A DNA stretch of 18,347 nucleotides from Helicobacteraceae bacterium. Its GTDB lineage: Bacteria; Campylobacterota; Campylobacteria; Campylobacterales; Sulfurimonadaceae. A program made the position numbers and the translations under genes. The notes under the pieces are model-generated. The model saw nothing but the letters and a program-made list of their open reading frames with translations. It did no database searches and was not told the DNA's origin. Every line of letters begins with the position of its first letter. Positions within the stretch are counted from its first letter, which is position 1. Below, piece after piece: positions 1 to 7,028 of the stretch. The DNA is taken from positions 1-18,347 of the forward strand of contig JAMOQV010000218.1 in NCBI GenBank assembly GCA_027068615.1, written 5' to 3'.

Positions 1-10
1 AAGGATAGTT

Positions 11-604
11 TTGAAAACAAAACAATACTCAGTAAAAATATTTGAGATAGAACTAGAAGATGATGATAGTTTCATATCGTTTTTTGATAAAAATTATCTC
101 TTTTTTCAAAATAATCTTATAGTGATAAAAGGTCAGCAAAGAGATAGTATTAAAAAATATTTAGATGAAAAAAATTTAAAATATATATTTAATTTAGAAA
201 TCCCCGTTCAAAAAAAACAAATGAAAAGTTTGGAGCTAGAGCCTAAGAAAGAACAAGAGGTTGTAAAAAAAGTTGAAAAACCAAAAACAAATCTAAAAGT
301 TATAGATAAGCTTGTAAGAAGTGGTCAAGAGATAAAGATAGATGGTGATTTACTTTTACTAAACAGGGTAAATAGTGGTGGAAGCATTATTATAAATGGA
401 ACACTTATTGTTACACAAATTGTAGATGGTTCTATCAGATGTAATGGTGACTTTATGATGCTTCAAGCTTCAAGTAAAGCAAATATAGTTTTTCATGATG
501 TAGAGGTTGATAATAAATTTTTACAAGATAAATTAAATAGAGTAGAACTTATAGATGATGAGATAGTTATAACACCAGCATTAAAGGAGAAAAATTGGGT
601 ATAG
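11..604 (+). CDS. minC: Septum site-determining protein MinC
   Basis: MinC is the FtsZ-polymerisation inhibitor that MinD recruits to the membrane to block septa near the poles. The 197-residue product has a variable N-terminal domain (about 1-75), a charged Lys/Glu linker (about 76-95) and the more conserved beta-helical C-terminal domain, which begins at VRSGQEI and continues through repeated Gly-rich turns (GDLLLLNRVNSGG, NGTLIVTQIVDG, RCNGD). That domain normally mediates dimerisation and MinD binding. It is slightly shorter than the E. coli protein. Translation starts at TTG, chosen because AAGGAT lies at 1-6 with suitable spacing; the promoter must lie left of the window. The end overlaps minD by 10 bases and the downstream minD and minE make the identification secure. 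Known from family: MinC acts only as a complex with MinD. Confidence 0.9.
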   Translation: MKTKQYSVKIFEIELEDDDSFISFFDKNYLFFQNNLIVIKGQQRDSIKKYLDEKNLKYIFNLEIPVQKKQMKSLELEPKKEQEVVKKVEKPKTNLKVIDKLVRSGQEIKIDGDLLLLNRVNSGGSIIINGTLIVTQIVDGSIRCNGDFMMLQASSKANIVFHDVEVDNKFLQDKLNRVELIDDEIVITPALKEKNWV

Positions 605-1407
605 TAATAGCAGTTATAAGTGGTAAAGGTGGAGTTGGTAAAACTACTACAACAGCAAATATTGGTCTAGGTATAGCACAAAATGGCAAAAAATGTGTTG
701 TTGTTGATTTTGATATAGGTCAGAGAAATCTTGATATGCTTTTAGGGCTTGAAAATCGTGTTGTTTATGATATGGTTCATGTTATGGATGAGGGAGTTAG
801 TTTAAAACAAGCACTTATAAAAAGTAAAATGGATTCTAATCTTTCATTTTTAGCCGCATCTCAAACTAAAGATAAGTCAGTATTAGATTCTGATAAAATA
901 TATAAACTTATAGAAGATTTAAAAGCAGAATTTGATTTTGTTATATTAGATGCTCCAGCTGGTATAGAGAGTGGATATGAACATACTATAGAATTTGCAG
1001 ATAGAGCTTTAGTTGTAGTAAATCCTGAAGTTTCATCTATAAGAGATTCAGATAGAGCTATCGGGATACTTGATTCTAAAAGTAAAAAAGTAAAAGATGG
1101 TCAAGAGGTGGATAAGTTTCTTATCATAAATAGGATTGATCCAAAAATGGTTCAAAGTGGAGAGATGCTAAATAGTGAAGATATCTTAGAGATACTAAGC
1201 ATACCTCTTATTGGTAAGATACCAGAAGATAAAGGTATTATAGATGCTTCAAATCAAGGTAAACCTATCATCTTAGATGCAAACTCAAAAGCTGGTCAAG
1301 CATATAAAAGAGTAGCTTCAAGAATATGTGGTGAAAAAGTTGATTTTGTTGATGTAGAGTCTGAAAGTGCTGGTTTTATGCAAAAGATAAAAGGGATGTT
1401 TTTATAA
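595..1407 (+). CDS. minD: Septum site-determining ATPase MinD
   Basis: MinD is a ParA/Mrp-superfamily ATPase that dimerises with ATP, binds the inner membrane and carries MinC. The deviant Walker A motif GKGGVGKTTT is at residues 10-19 with both lysines (K11, K16), followed by the VDFDIGQRNLD segment (38-47) and LDAPAG (Walker B region). The last residues, GFMQKIKGMFL, form the short amphipathic membrane-targeting helix typical of MinD. Length (270 aa) is normal. The start is a TTG at 595 preceded by AAGGAGA at 584-590, inside the end of minC. The stop TAA shares its last base with the minE ATG, so minC, minD and minE are almost certainly translationally coupled from one message. Confidence 0.96.
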   Translation: MGIVIAVISGKGGVGKTTTTANIGLGIAQNGKKCVVVDFDIGQRNLDMLLGLENRVVYDMVHVMDEGVSLKQALIKSKMDSNLSFLAASQTKDKSVLDSDKIYKLIEDLKAEFDFVILDAPAGIESGYEHTIEFADRALVVVNPEVSSIRDSDRAIGILDSKSKKVKDGQEVDKFLIINRIDPKMVQSGEMLNSEDILEILSIPLIGKIPEDKGIIDASNQGKPIILDANSKAGQAYKRVASRICGEKVDFVDVESESAGFMQKIKGMFL

Positions 1408-1634
1408 TGTTTCCTTGGTTTGGTAAAAAAAGTAGTGCAAAAACTGCTAAAGATAGATTAACAATAGCGATAATGTCAGATAGATCAAACAATAGTTTCC
1501 CTTTTATAGAGGATTTAAAAGCCGAGATTATAGAAGTGGTAAAAAAATATATTGGTGTAAAAAAAGTAGATATTCAAAAAGAAACATTAGATGGAGTAGA
1601 AGCTCTTTCTATAGATGTCCAGCTTGAAAAATAG
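1407..1634 (+). CDS. minE: Cell division topological specificity factor MinE
   Basis: MinE stimulates MinD ATPase and restricts MinCD to the cell poles. The 75-residue product begins with the short hydrophobic MFPWFGKK membrane-binding stretch, then AKDRLTIAI (the anti-MinCD / conformational switch helix, with the family's AK-RL-I pattern), and a C-terminal half beginning at FIEDLKAEIIEVVKKYIGV (the topological specificity domain). Length is close to the usual 75-90. It follows minD with a one-base overlap. Its stop codon lies within the left arm of the perfect hairpin at 1628-1660, so the operon appears to end immediately here. Identification rests on family pattern plus position behind minD. 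Confidence 0.92.
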   Translation: MFPWFGKKSSAKTAKDRLTIAIMSDRSNNSFPFIEDLKAEIIEVVKKYIGVKKVDIQKETLDGVEALSIDVQLEK

Positions 1635-1660
1635 ATATGGTGTTAAGCCATATCTATTTT
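1628..1660. terminator. Bidirectional hairpin between minE and the AI-2E gene
   Basis: The arm AAAATAGATATGG (1628-1640) and its exact reverse complement CCATATCTATTTT (1648-1660) form a perfect 13-bp stem with the seven-base loop TGTTAAG. Both strands end the stem in a run of four T, so it can act as an intrinsic terminator for minCDE and for the converging minus-strand operon. The minE stop (1632-1634) is in the stem and the opposing gene's stop (1643-1645) is in the loop. The stem is AT-rich and the T-run is part of it, so efficiency is uncertain. Confidence 0.75.
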
Positions 1661-2710
1661 AAGAGAATGTAGTTCATCACACTCTTGATTTCTTTTTTCA
1701 AATAGTTTTAAAACTGTTAAGAAAAATGCAGTTATAGCAGGTCCTAGTATCATACCCCAAAAGCCAAATGTTGAAAGACCAGCTATGATAGCAAAGAAGA
1801 TAACCAACTCATCTAGTTTGGCATCATCATCTTCTAGTAGTTTTTGATTTATCCATTTTATGATTAGTGGTTTTATAAATGTATCTGCTATGATAGATAT
1901 CACAACTATAGAGTATATAGCGATAAACAATGCACCAGAACTATCCCCTAAATAAAACTCATAAAGCATAAACGGCAACCACATAACAATACCACCAATA
2001 ACAGGCATAAGAGAAGCAAAACCGTACATTATACCAAATAGTAAACCATTGTATCCCATATAAGATATCATAACACCAAAGAGTGTTCCCTCAAACATAG
2101 CAGTAGCTATAATAGAGTAAAAAACAACATTCATAACTGAAGATAACTCTTTTGCAAGAAGGGTATATTCCTCAACAGATACATGAACTATCCGTTTTAA
2201 AAACTCTGTCATTGTTGAGCTGTTATACTGAATAAAAAAGTAAAATATAATAACAAACATAGCATTTTTAACAAATCCTGCACTAGTAGCACCAATATAT
2301 CCAGTGATGCTTAAAACTTGTTTTGATAAGCTTTTTATATCTATATCTACAAGAAAATCTTTTACATGCGGTTTTATAAAAAGTAAGTATTCTGGTGGAT
2401 TTTGAATTGTTTGTTTTGTAAAAAGTATAAGTTTTTTAAATGTTTCAGGTTCTATAGAGTTTAGTTGTATAGTAAGAGTTGTTAAAAAATAACCTAGTGG
2501 AGCAAAAAATAATACAGCTAAAAGAAAACTAGAAAGCAAAGCAGAAAAAAGTTTTGAATTAAATAATTTTTCAAAATATATCTGTATGTTTGATGTTGAA
2601 ACAGCAAGTAATGCAGCTATGGTTATACTAAATAAAAAAGGTGCATATAGTAAATACATCCAATATAAAGCAAATCCAAATAGTAAAGCTATAAAATATT
2701 GTGGTTTCAA
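1643..2710 (-). CDS. AI-2E family transporter (PerM/TqsA-like membrane protein)
   Basis: A 355-residue polytopic inner-membrane protein of the AI-2E exporter / UPF0118 (PerM) family. Visible features: paired hydrophobic segments at the N-terminus (YFIALLFGFALYWMYLLYAPFLF and the following IAALLAVS), a central soluble region (about 90-150), a further set of helices, and the family's late signature with FGIMYGFASLMPVIGGIVMWLPF and a C-terminal GMILGPAITAFFLTVLK. Members export small molecules such as AI-2 or act in Na+/H+ exchange; the substrate here cannot be told. The start is TTG at 2710, forming a TTGA overlap with the ruvB stop and preceded by AAGGAA inside the ruvB end, so translation is probably coupled to ruvB. 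It is the last gene of the minus-strand unit at 1643-3930. Confidence 0.82.
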   Translation of the reverse strand: MKPQYFIALLFGFALYWMYLLYAPFLFSITIAALLAVSTSNIQIYFEKLFNSKLFSALLSSFLLAVLFFAPLGYFLTTLTIQLNSIEPETFKKLILFTKQTIQNPPEYLLFIKPHVKDFLVDIDIKSLSKQVLSITGYIGATSAGFVKNAMFVIIFYFFIQYNSSTMTEFLKRIVHVSVEEYTLLAKELSSVMNVVFYSIIATAMFEGTLFGVMISYMGYNGLLFGIMYGFASLMPVIGGIVMWLPFMLYEFYLGDSSGALFIAIYSIVVISIIADTFIKPLIIKWINQKLLEDDDAKLDELVIFFAIIAGLSTFGFWGMILGPAITAFFLTVLKLFEKRNQECDELHSLKIDMA

Positions 2711-3717
2711 AATAATGTTCCTTGTTCAGAATCTATTGGCATATTTAAGATATTGTAAGTCTCTCTTGTTGCTTTTCTACCTTTTGATGTTCTCTCAAGA
2801 TAACCGTTTGCTAAAAGGTATGGTTCAAGTACATCTTCTATAGTTCCCTCATCTTCACTAAGTGCAGCTGCAATGGTGCTAAGCCCCATAGGTCTGCCTT
2901 TGTTTGAGATAAGAAGTTTTAGTAGTTTTATATCCATCTCATCAAAACCGTGTTTATTTATACCTAGCTCATCTAGTGCATATTTTGTTCTTTTATGGTT
3001 TATATTCTCTTCATCAGCAACATCAGCAAAATCACGAACACGACGAAGAAGTCTTAAAGCTATACGTGGTGTTCCACGACTTCTTTTTGCTATCTCGATA
3101 GATGCCTCTTGTATAATCTCTTTGTTTAGTTTTTGTGAAGCTTGTTTTACAATCATTGCTAACTCTTCAGGAGAGTAAAATTGCATCCTAAAACTCATAC
3201 CAAATCTATCTCTTAGAGGGTTTGAGAGCATCCCAGCACGAGTAGTAGCACCGATAAGAGTAAATCTAGGTAGATCAATTTTAACAGTTTGAGCAGCAGG
3301 ACCACTACCTATAATGATATCGATGCGATAATCTTCCATAGATGAGTAAAGTATCTCTTCAACGGCAGGGGAAAGTCTATGAATTTCATCTATAAAAAGT
3401 ATATCTCCCTCTTCAAGATTTGTAAGTATCGCAGCTAAATCACCACTTTTTTCTATCATCGGTGCTGCTGTTACTTTTATGTTTGCATCCATCTCATTTG
3501 CTATGATTAAAGCTAGTGTAGTTTTTCCAAGCCCAGGGGGTCCATAGAATAAAACATGATCAAGTGCTTCTTGTCTTTTTTTACTAGCTTGTATAAATAC
3601 ATTTAGATTTTTTTTAATCTGTTCTTGCCCTATATATTCGCTCCAAGCATCAGGACGAAGTGATACCTCTGTACTCTCTTCAGCATCAAATTTTTCTATC
3701 TCTACCAATCTTTCCAA
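2707..3717 (-). CDS. ruvB: Holliday junction branch migration helicase RuvB
   Basis: RuvB is the AAA+ motor that, with RuvA, drives Holliday junction branch migration in recombinational repair. The 336-residue product has Walker A GPPGLGKTT (59-67), Walker B FIDEIHRL (about 108-115), the sensor region IGATTRAGMLSNPLRDRFG with the conserved arginines, and the C-terminal winged-helix region (RGTPRIALRLLRRVRDFA, then GLSTIAAALSEDEGTIEDV, LERTSKGRKAT). Length is typical. The start is a TTG directly after the TAA of the upstream small gene, with AAGGAA as ribosome binding site; homologues begin with a similar RLVEIEKF sequence. It overlaps the following AI-2E gene by four bases. ruvA and ruvC are not in the window. 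Confidence 0.97.
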   Translation of the reverse strand: MERLVEIEKFDAEESTEVSLRPDAWSEYIGQEQIKKNLNVFIQASKKRQEALDHVLFYGPPGLGKTTLALIIANEMDANIKVTAAPMIEKSGDLAAILTNLEEGDILFIDEIHRLSPAVEEILYSSMEDYRIDIIIGSGPAAQTVKIDLPRFTLIGATTRAGMLSNPLRDRFGMSFRMQFYSPEELAMIVKQASQKLNKEIIQEASIEIAKRSRGTPRIALRLLRRVRDFADVADEENINHKRTKYALDELGINKHGFDEMDIKLLKLLISNKGRPMGLSTIAAALSEDEGTIEDVLEPYLLANGYLERTSKGRKATRETYNILNMPIDSEQGTLF

Positions 3718-3930
3718 TTAATCTTCCTTAATAAAAAGATGTAAATACCCATAATAGTTTAATAATTTTATATTTTTATCAACATCCATATCTTTTTGTA
3801 ACTCTTGTAAAAATTTTTTTAATTTATCTGTGTCTAAATCACCGATATACTCATAACTACTATGTTCTTCTGCATGAAGTTTTACTATAAGATGAGTTGG
3901 TGTTTTTGTTTTGTTTATCCATAATTTCAT
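3718..3930 (-). CDS. Small conserved-looking protein of unknown function upstream of ruvB
   Basis: A 70-residue protein I do not recognise. It is mixed charge, with no membrane segment or signal peptide: a beta-like N-terminus (KLWINKTKTPTHLIVKLHAEEHSSYEYIG), a Lys/Asp-rich helix (TDKLKKFLQELQKDMDVD) and a short hydrophobic end (YYGYLHLFI). It is the first gene of the minus-strand unit and its stop directly abuts the ruvB TTG start, which supports it being a real translated gene coupled to ruvB. There is no recognisable ribosome binding site before its ATG, and a TATAAT lies only six bases upstream, suggesting a leaderless or nearly leaderless message. No other in-frame start is close by. Function unknown; a link to recombination would be position-based speculation. 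Confidence 0.65.
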   Translation of the reverse strand: MKLWINKTKTPTHLIVKLHAEEHSSYEYIGDLDTDKLKKFLQELQKDMDVDKNIKLLNYYGYLHLFIKED

Positions 3931-3935
3931 AAGGT

Positions 3936-3941
3936 ATTATA
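3936..3941 (-). promoter_or_regulatory. Candidate -10 element for the ruvB operon
   Basis: On the minus strand the sequence reads GAGTATAATACC, a perfect TATAAT, five bases before the ATG at 3930. Transcription would start about at the ATG itself. Campylobacterota sigma-70 promoters rely on a strong -10 and a poorly conserved -35, and no clear -35 is seen. Confidence 0.45.
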
Positions 3942-4016
3942 CTCAATTTTTTATTACTTTAAGGTTTTTTAAATTTATATTATCGTAGTATCATCACAAA
4001 AAAATAAGAGAAAATT

Positions 4017-4430
4017 ATGAAACAAACTAGTTATGAAATGTTTAAAACGGCTGATATGCAAACTATATTGGATATATTAGATAAAGAGTTACAAACAAGA
4101 AATGAATCACCTATATGGAAGTTAAAAGTTATACCGTTTTCTGAAGCGATACTAAGTGTTCTTATACCATTAAGAGATGCAAACAAACTTTTTGACCCAG
4201 AGGGAAATAGTGTGGATGAATTAACTCCAGAGTTATTTTTTAAATGGAGCGATTTTGTAAGTTTGAAAATGCTTTATTTTAAACTAAAAGATAGTGATAT
4301 TGATGTTGAGACTTTAGGTAATTACTTAGCTCAAAGCAATGTAAATCTTGATAGAGAATATCTTGATTTCCCTATCGCAACTTATAACCTACACCAAGGT
4401 GTAAGTAATGTTATAAAGTCTCTTCTTTGA
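4017..4430 (+). CDS. Hypothetical protein convergent with murA
   Basis: A 137-residue, probably soluble and helical protein that I cannot assign to a family. It has an acidic N-terminal helix (TADMQTILDILDKELQTRNE), a hydrophobic central stretch (VIPFSEAILSVLIPLRDANKLFD), an aromatic-rich helix (PELFFKWSDFVSLKMLYFKL) and a short C-terminal tail. There is no signal peptide or membrane helix. ATG is preceded by a weak AAGAG. It appears to be a single-gene transcription unit: a TATATT (3976-3981) lies upstream and a strong intrinsic terminator lies 14 bases after the stop. The last 20 bases overlap the end of murA on the other strand. Own promoter and terminator argue that it is real; function unknown. 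Confidence 0.7.
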   Translation: MKQTSYEMFKTADMQTILDILDKELQTRNESPIWKLKVIPFSEAILSVLIPLRDANKLFDPEGNSVDELTPELFFKWSDFVSLKMLYFKLKDSDIDVETLGNYLAQSNVNLDREYLDFPIATYNLHQGVSNVIKSLL

Positions 4431-5682
4431 GTCTTTTAATATTTGCTCCAACATTTTGGAGCTTTTTTTCTAAGTTATCGTAACCTCTATCAAGGTGATA
4501 TATACGGTGTATATTTGTCTCACCCTCAGCTACCATACCTGCTAAAACCAATGCACTAGAAGCTCTTAAATCTGTTGCCATAACATCTGTTCCACTAAGT
4601 TTTGAGATACCATTTACTGTAGCAATATTTCCATTTAGTGTTATATCTGCACCCATTCTTTGTAGTTCACTAACATGCATAAATCTATTTTCAAAAAGTT
4701 TCTCTTCTATGATAGATACACCATCTGCTTGAGTTGCAAGTGCTAAAAACTGAGCTTGCATATCTGTTGGAAATGCTGGATACTCTTGAGTTGTTATCTT
4801 TACTGGTTTTATATCTTGAGTTGGATGTATAGTTATGCTATCTTTTGTGATATCAAAACTTAATCCCATCTCCTCTAGTTTTGAGATGATTGAACCCATA
4901 TGTGTTGCATCTACATTTGTAAGTGTTAATTTTGACTTTGTTATAGCTCCAGCACAAAGGTATGTTCCAGCTTCTATTCTATCTGGTATAACTTTAAATT
5001 CATCTATATTTAAAAGTTTACTATCTGTTCCGTGTATAGTTAAAACAGCCGTTGCAATACCCTCTATCTTAACTCCACTAGCATTTAAAACTTCACAAAG
5101 TTGCACAACTTCAGGTTCTCTTGCTGCATTTGTTATAACTGTTTTGCCTTTTGCTAAAGATGCTGCCATAACTATATTTGCTGTTCCTGTTACTGTTATC
5201 TTGTCAAAGATGATATTGCATCCTTTCAGACCATCAGGTGCAGTAGCTTCAACATAACCAGATTTGATATCTATCTTTGCACCCATATGTTCTAATGCTT
5301 TTAAGTGTAAATCTATCGGTCTTTGACCTATCGCACAACCACCTGGAAGTGAAACTTCACAATGCCCAAATCTAGCTAAGATAGGACCTAAAACAAGTAT
5401 AGAAGCTCGCATAGTTTTTACTATGTCATATTTTGCTTTTGTTTGATTAAGTGTTGATGTGTCAACAGTTACTTTATCTTCGTGAAATTCACACTTTGCA
5501 CCTAAGTTTGACAGTAGTTTTAAAAGAGTTTTTATATCTGCTACATTTGGTAGATTTTTTATATGCACATTATTTTTTGCTAGTATTGTCATCGCTATAA
5601 GTGGTAGAGATGCATTTTTAGCACCAGAAATTTCTATAGTTCCATTTAGTTTTTGTTCGCCATAAGTTTGTAAGTAATCCAT
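4411..5682 (-). CDS. murA: UDP-N-acetylglucosamine 1-carboxyvinyltransferase MurA
   Basis: MurA transfers enolpyruvate from phosphoenolpyruvate to UDP-GlcNAc, the first committed step of peptidoglycan synthesis, in the cytoplasm. The 423-residue product has the full two-domain enolpyruvate-transferase fold. Visible markers are SGAKNA with K22, the MRASI(L)-GP-LARFG segment (91-106), the catalytic loop LPGGCAIGQRP with C116 (the cysteine attacked by fosfomycin in this family), and the C-terminal RFMHVSELQRMGADI and DLRASSALVLAG blocks. Because the Cys is present rather than Asp, fosfomycin sensitivity at the target is expected. An extended -10 (TGCTATAAT) lies upstream. The end overlaps the converging gene by 20 bases and carries that gene's terminator. 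Confidence 0.97.
   Translation of the reverse strand: MDYLQTYGEQKLNGTIEISGAKNASLPLIAMTILAKNNVHIKNLPNVADIKTLLKLLSNLGAKCEFHEDKVTVDTSTLNQTKAKYDIVKTMRASILVLGPILARFGHCEVSLPGGCAIGQRPIDLHLKALEHMGAKIDIKSGYVEATAPDGLKGCNIIFDKITVTGTANIVMAASLAKGKTVITNAAREPEVVQLCEVLNASGVKIEGIATAVLTIHGTDSKLLNIDEFKVIPDRIEAGTYLCAGAITKSKLTLTNVDATHMGSIISKLEEMGLSFDITKDSITIHPTQDIKPVKITTQEYPAFPTDMQAQFLALATQADGVSIIEEKLFENRFMHVSELQRMGADITLNGNIATVNGISKLSGTDVMATDLRASSALVLAGMVAEGETNIHRIYHLDRGYDNLEKKLQNVGANIKRLKEETL
4445..4469 (+). terminator. Rho-independent terminator inside the murA 3' coding end
   Basis: GCTCCAA (4445-4451), loop CATT, TTGGAGC (4456-4462), followed by seven T (4463-4469). This is a classical intrinsic terminator for the gene ending at 4430. 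It lies wholly within the last codons of murA, where it is read as the residues around KLQNVGA. On the minus strand the T-run becomes an A-run before the stem, so it should not stop murA transcription. Confidence 0.85.
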
Positions 5683-5723
5683 AAATCTCTTTGTTTATTA
5701 TATAAATTTTTAAGTTATATAAC

Positions 5724-5732
5724 ATTATAGCA
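5724..5732 (-). promoter_or_regulatory. Candidate extended -10 promoter of murA
   Basis: On the minus strand the sequence is TGCTATAAT, a perfect extended -10 (TGN plus TATAAT). It would place transcription start near 5717 and give a leader of about 35 bases before the murA ATG at 5682. A ribosome binding site of AAGAGA type precedes the start. Confidence 0.5.
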
Positions 5733-5764
5733 ATTTATAAATCATTTATAAAGTGATTAGTTGC

Positions 5765-5770
5765 TAAAAT
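5765..5770 (+). promoter_or_regulatory. Possible -10 for the membrane-protein/exonuclease/rsmD run
   Basis: TAAAAT in TTGCTAAAATAC, 29 bases before the ATG at 5800, is the best -10-like hexamer on the plus strand in this divergent gap (5683-5799). No convincing -35 is visible. The same gap holds the murA promoter and the near-repeats TTATAAATCATTTATAAA at 5736-5753. Confidence 0.3.
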
Positions 5771-5799
5771 ACATCAAATAAATAGATTTGGTGAAGAAA

Positions 5800-6339
5800 A
5801 TGTATAAATTTTATCTTTTATTATGGGTTAGGTGGGTGTCTCGTTTAACTATCTGCTCTGTATTTTTGGCTATGGCATTATCTTTTTTTATCACTATTGG
5901 TATATATTTTTTAAAAGGTGCTGGAAATTTAGATACAACTACTCTAAATGCTTTATTTGATATATGGAAATTTTGGGTTATGGTTTCGTGGAACTTAACT
6001 ATTCTTATAGCTTTGTTTAGAAGTTTAAAGTATATTTTTAATAACTGTTTAAACGGTTATCGTTTTAGGCTTTTTCAATGTGATGCAAAAGATAGTATAG
6101 AGTTTGTAGGATATGGGGATTTACCTAAGGTTTTTAGAAGATGGCTTTTTTCACTTATATGGCTGGTTGCTTCTTTTGTTATTATATCTTTTATCATTGG
6201 TAAACTTTTTTTATCGATAGACAATATCTTTGAGTGGTTTAATATATATTGGTTATATATGTTTTTAATTTTATCTGGATTTATATCTTTTACACTTTTA
6301 CCAACTCTTTCAAAAAGGGTAAGGTTATCTCTATGTTGA
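5800..6339 (+). CDS. Four-helix inner membrane protein, unknown function
   Basis: A 179-residue membrane protein with four predicted helices at about 17-38, 55-78, 116-138 and 149-169. Basic loops lie between (NGYRFRLF and the GDLPKVFRRW region), and the cytoplasmic loop holds about 35 residues between helices 2 and 3. No family is recognised. I chose ATG 5800 because GGTGAAG lies at suitable spacing before it; TTG 5788 or GTG 5791 would lengthen it by a few residues. It ends four codons into nothing conserved (SKRVRLSLC), and its stop lies two bases inside the start of the exonuclease-like gene, so the two are likely co-translated. Whether it is functionally tied to the exonuclease-like gene is unknown. 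Confidence 0.7.
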   Translation: MYKFYLLLWVRWVSRLTICSVFLAMALSFFITIGIYFLKGAGNLDTTTLNALFDIWKFWVMVSWNLTILIALFRSLKYIFNNCLNGYRFRLFQCDAKDSIEFVGYGDLPKVFRRWLFSLIWLVASFVIISFIIGKLFLSIDNIFEWFNIYWLYMFLILSGFISFTLLPTLSKRVRLSLC

Positions 6340-7028
6340 TTTTTTTAGATACACAAACAACAGGTTTGGAAAAAACAGATAAGATATGTTCCATAGCTGT
6401 TATAACTGGGGATAAAGAGTTTTATGAGTTAGTAAATGAGGGTAAAAAAATACCACCTTTGGCATCTAGTATCCACCATATAACAAATGAGATGATAAAG
6501 GATAAAACACCTTTAAAAGATAGTGAAGTTTTTAAGTTTTTAGAAGAAAATAATAATGAAGAAACAACTATTGTGGGGCATAATATAAAATTTGATTTGG
6601 AAAAATTATCTGAGATAGGGTTTTATTTTAAAGGTAAGATTATAGATACGCTAAGAGTTACCAAGCATCTTATACAAGAGTGTGAACTATTTTCTTTGCA
6701 ATTTTTAAGATATGAATTAAGATTATATAAAAATGAGCCACTAGGTATAGTTGCACATAATGCTTTAGGTAACACTTTATTGGTAAGGGAGTTGTTTAAT
6801 TATCTTTTAGATATAACAACACTTGAAGATATGTATAACCTTAGTTTTGAAAAGGTGCTTTTAGAAAAGTTTAGCTTCGGAAAATATGCAGGTAGATATA
6901 TAGAGGAGATATCGATGCAAGATAGAGGGTATTTAGAATGGATGCTAAGAGATATAAGCGATTTAGATGAAGATTTAAGGTATAGTATTAAATATTATTT
7001 AGGAGATAATCTTGAAGATTGCTATTGA
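6333..7028 (+). CDS. DEDD-family 3'-5' exonuclease homologue with substituted active site and ExoX-like C-terminal domain
   Basis: This 231-residue protein has the RNase H-fold exonuclease layout of the DnaQ/ExoX group. ExoI motif is FLDTQTTGLE (5-13), ExoII is VGHNIKFD (81-88) and ExoIII is AHNALGN (141-147). A C-terminal FGKYAGRYIEEI..RGYLEWML (182-205) matches the small ExoX-type C-terminal domain. In active DEDDh enzymes the metal ligands are D and E of motif I, D of motif II and D of motif III. Here these read D6, Q8, D88 and N147, with H142 kept, so two carboxylates are amides. This predicts weak or no catalysis, perhaps a DNA-binding role. The start ATG 6333 follows AAGG (6321-6324) and opens directly on the motif; longer in-frame starts would only read through the upstream membrane gene. 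The end overlaps the next gene by 17 bases. Confidence 0.8.
   Translation: MLIFLDTQTTGLEKTDKICSIAVITGDKEFYELVNEGKKIPPLASSIHHITNEMIKDKTPLKDSEVFKFLEENNNEETTIVGHNIKFDLEKLSEIGFYFKGKIIDTLRVTKHLIQECELFSLQFLRYELRLYKNEPLGIVAHNALGNTLLVRELFNYLLDITTLEDMYNLSFEKVLLEKFSFGKYAGRYIEEISMQDRGYLEWMLRDISDLDEDLRYSIKYYLGDNLEDCY

Noticed and set aside
2873..3178. Open frame of 101 residues on the plus strand
   Set aside because: It is antisense to ruvB and shows no independent start signals.
4835..5257. Open frame of 140 residues on the plus strand
   Set aside because: It lies wholly antisense to conserved murA sequence and has Ser/Ile/Val-rich content typical of a shadow frame.
5736..5753. Direct near-repeat of TTTATAAA as an operator or origin box
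   Set aside because: AT-rich words of this length are expected by chance here and it matches no known DnaA-box or operator pattern.
6249..6332. N-terminal extension of the exonuclease homologue by 28 residues
   Set aside because: The extension reads through the membrane-protein gene in another frame; ATG 6333 has a ribosome binding site and begins right at the ExoI strand.
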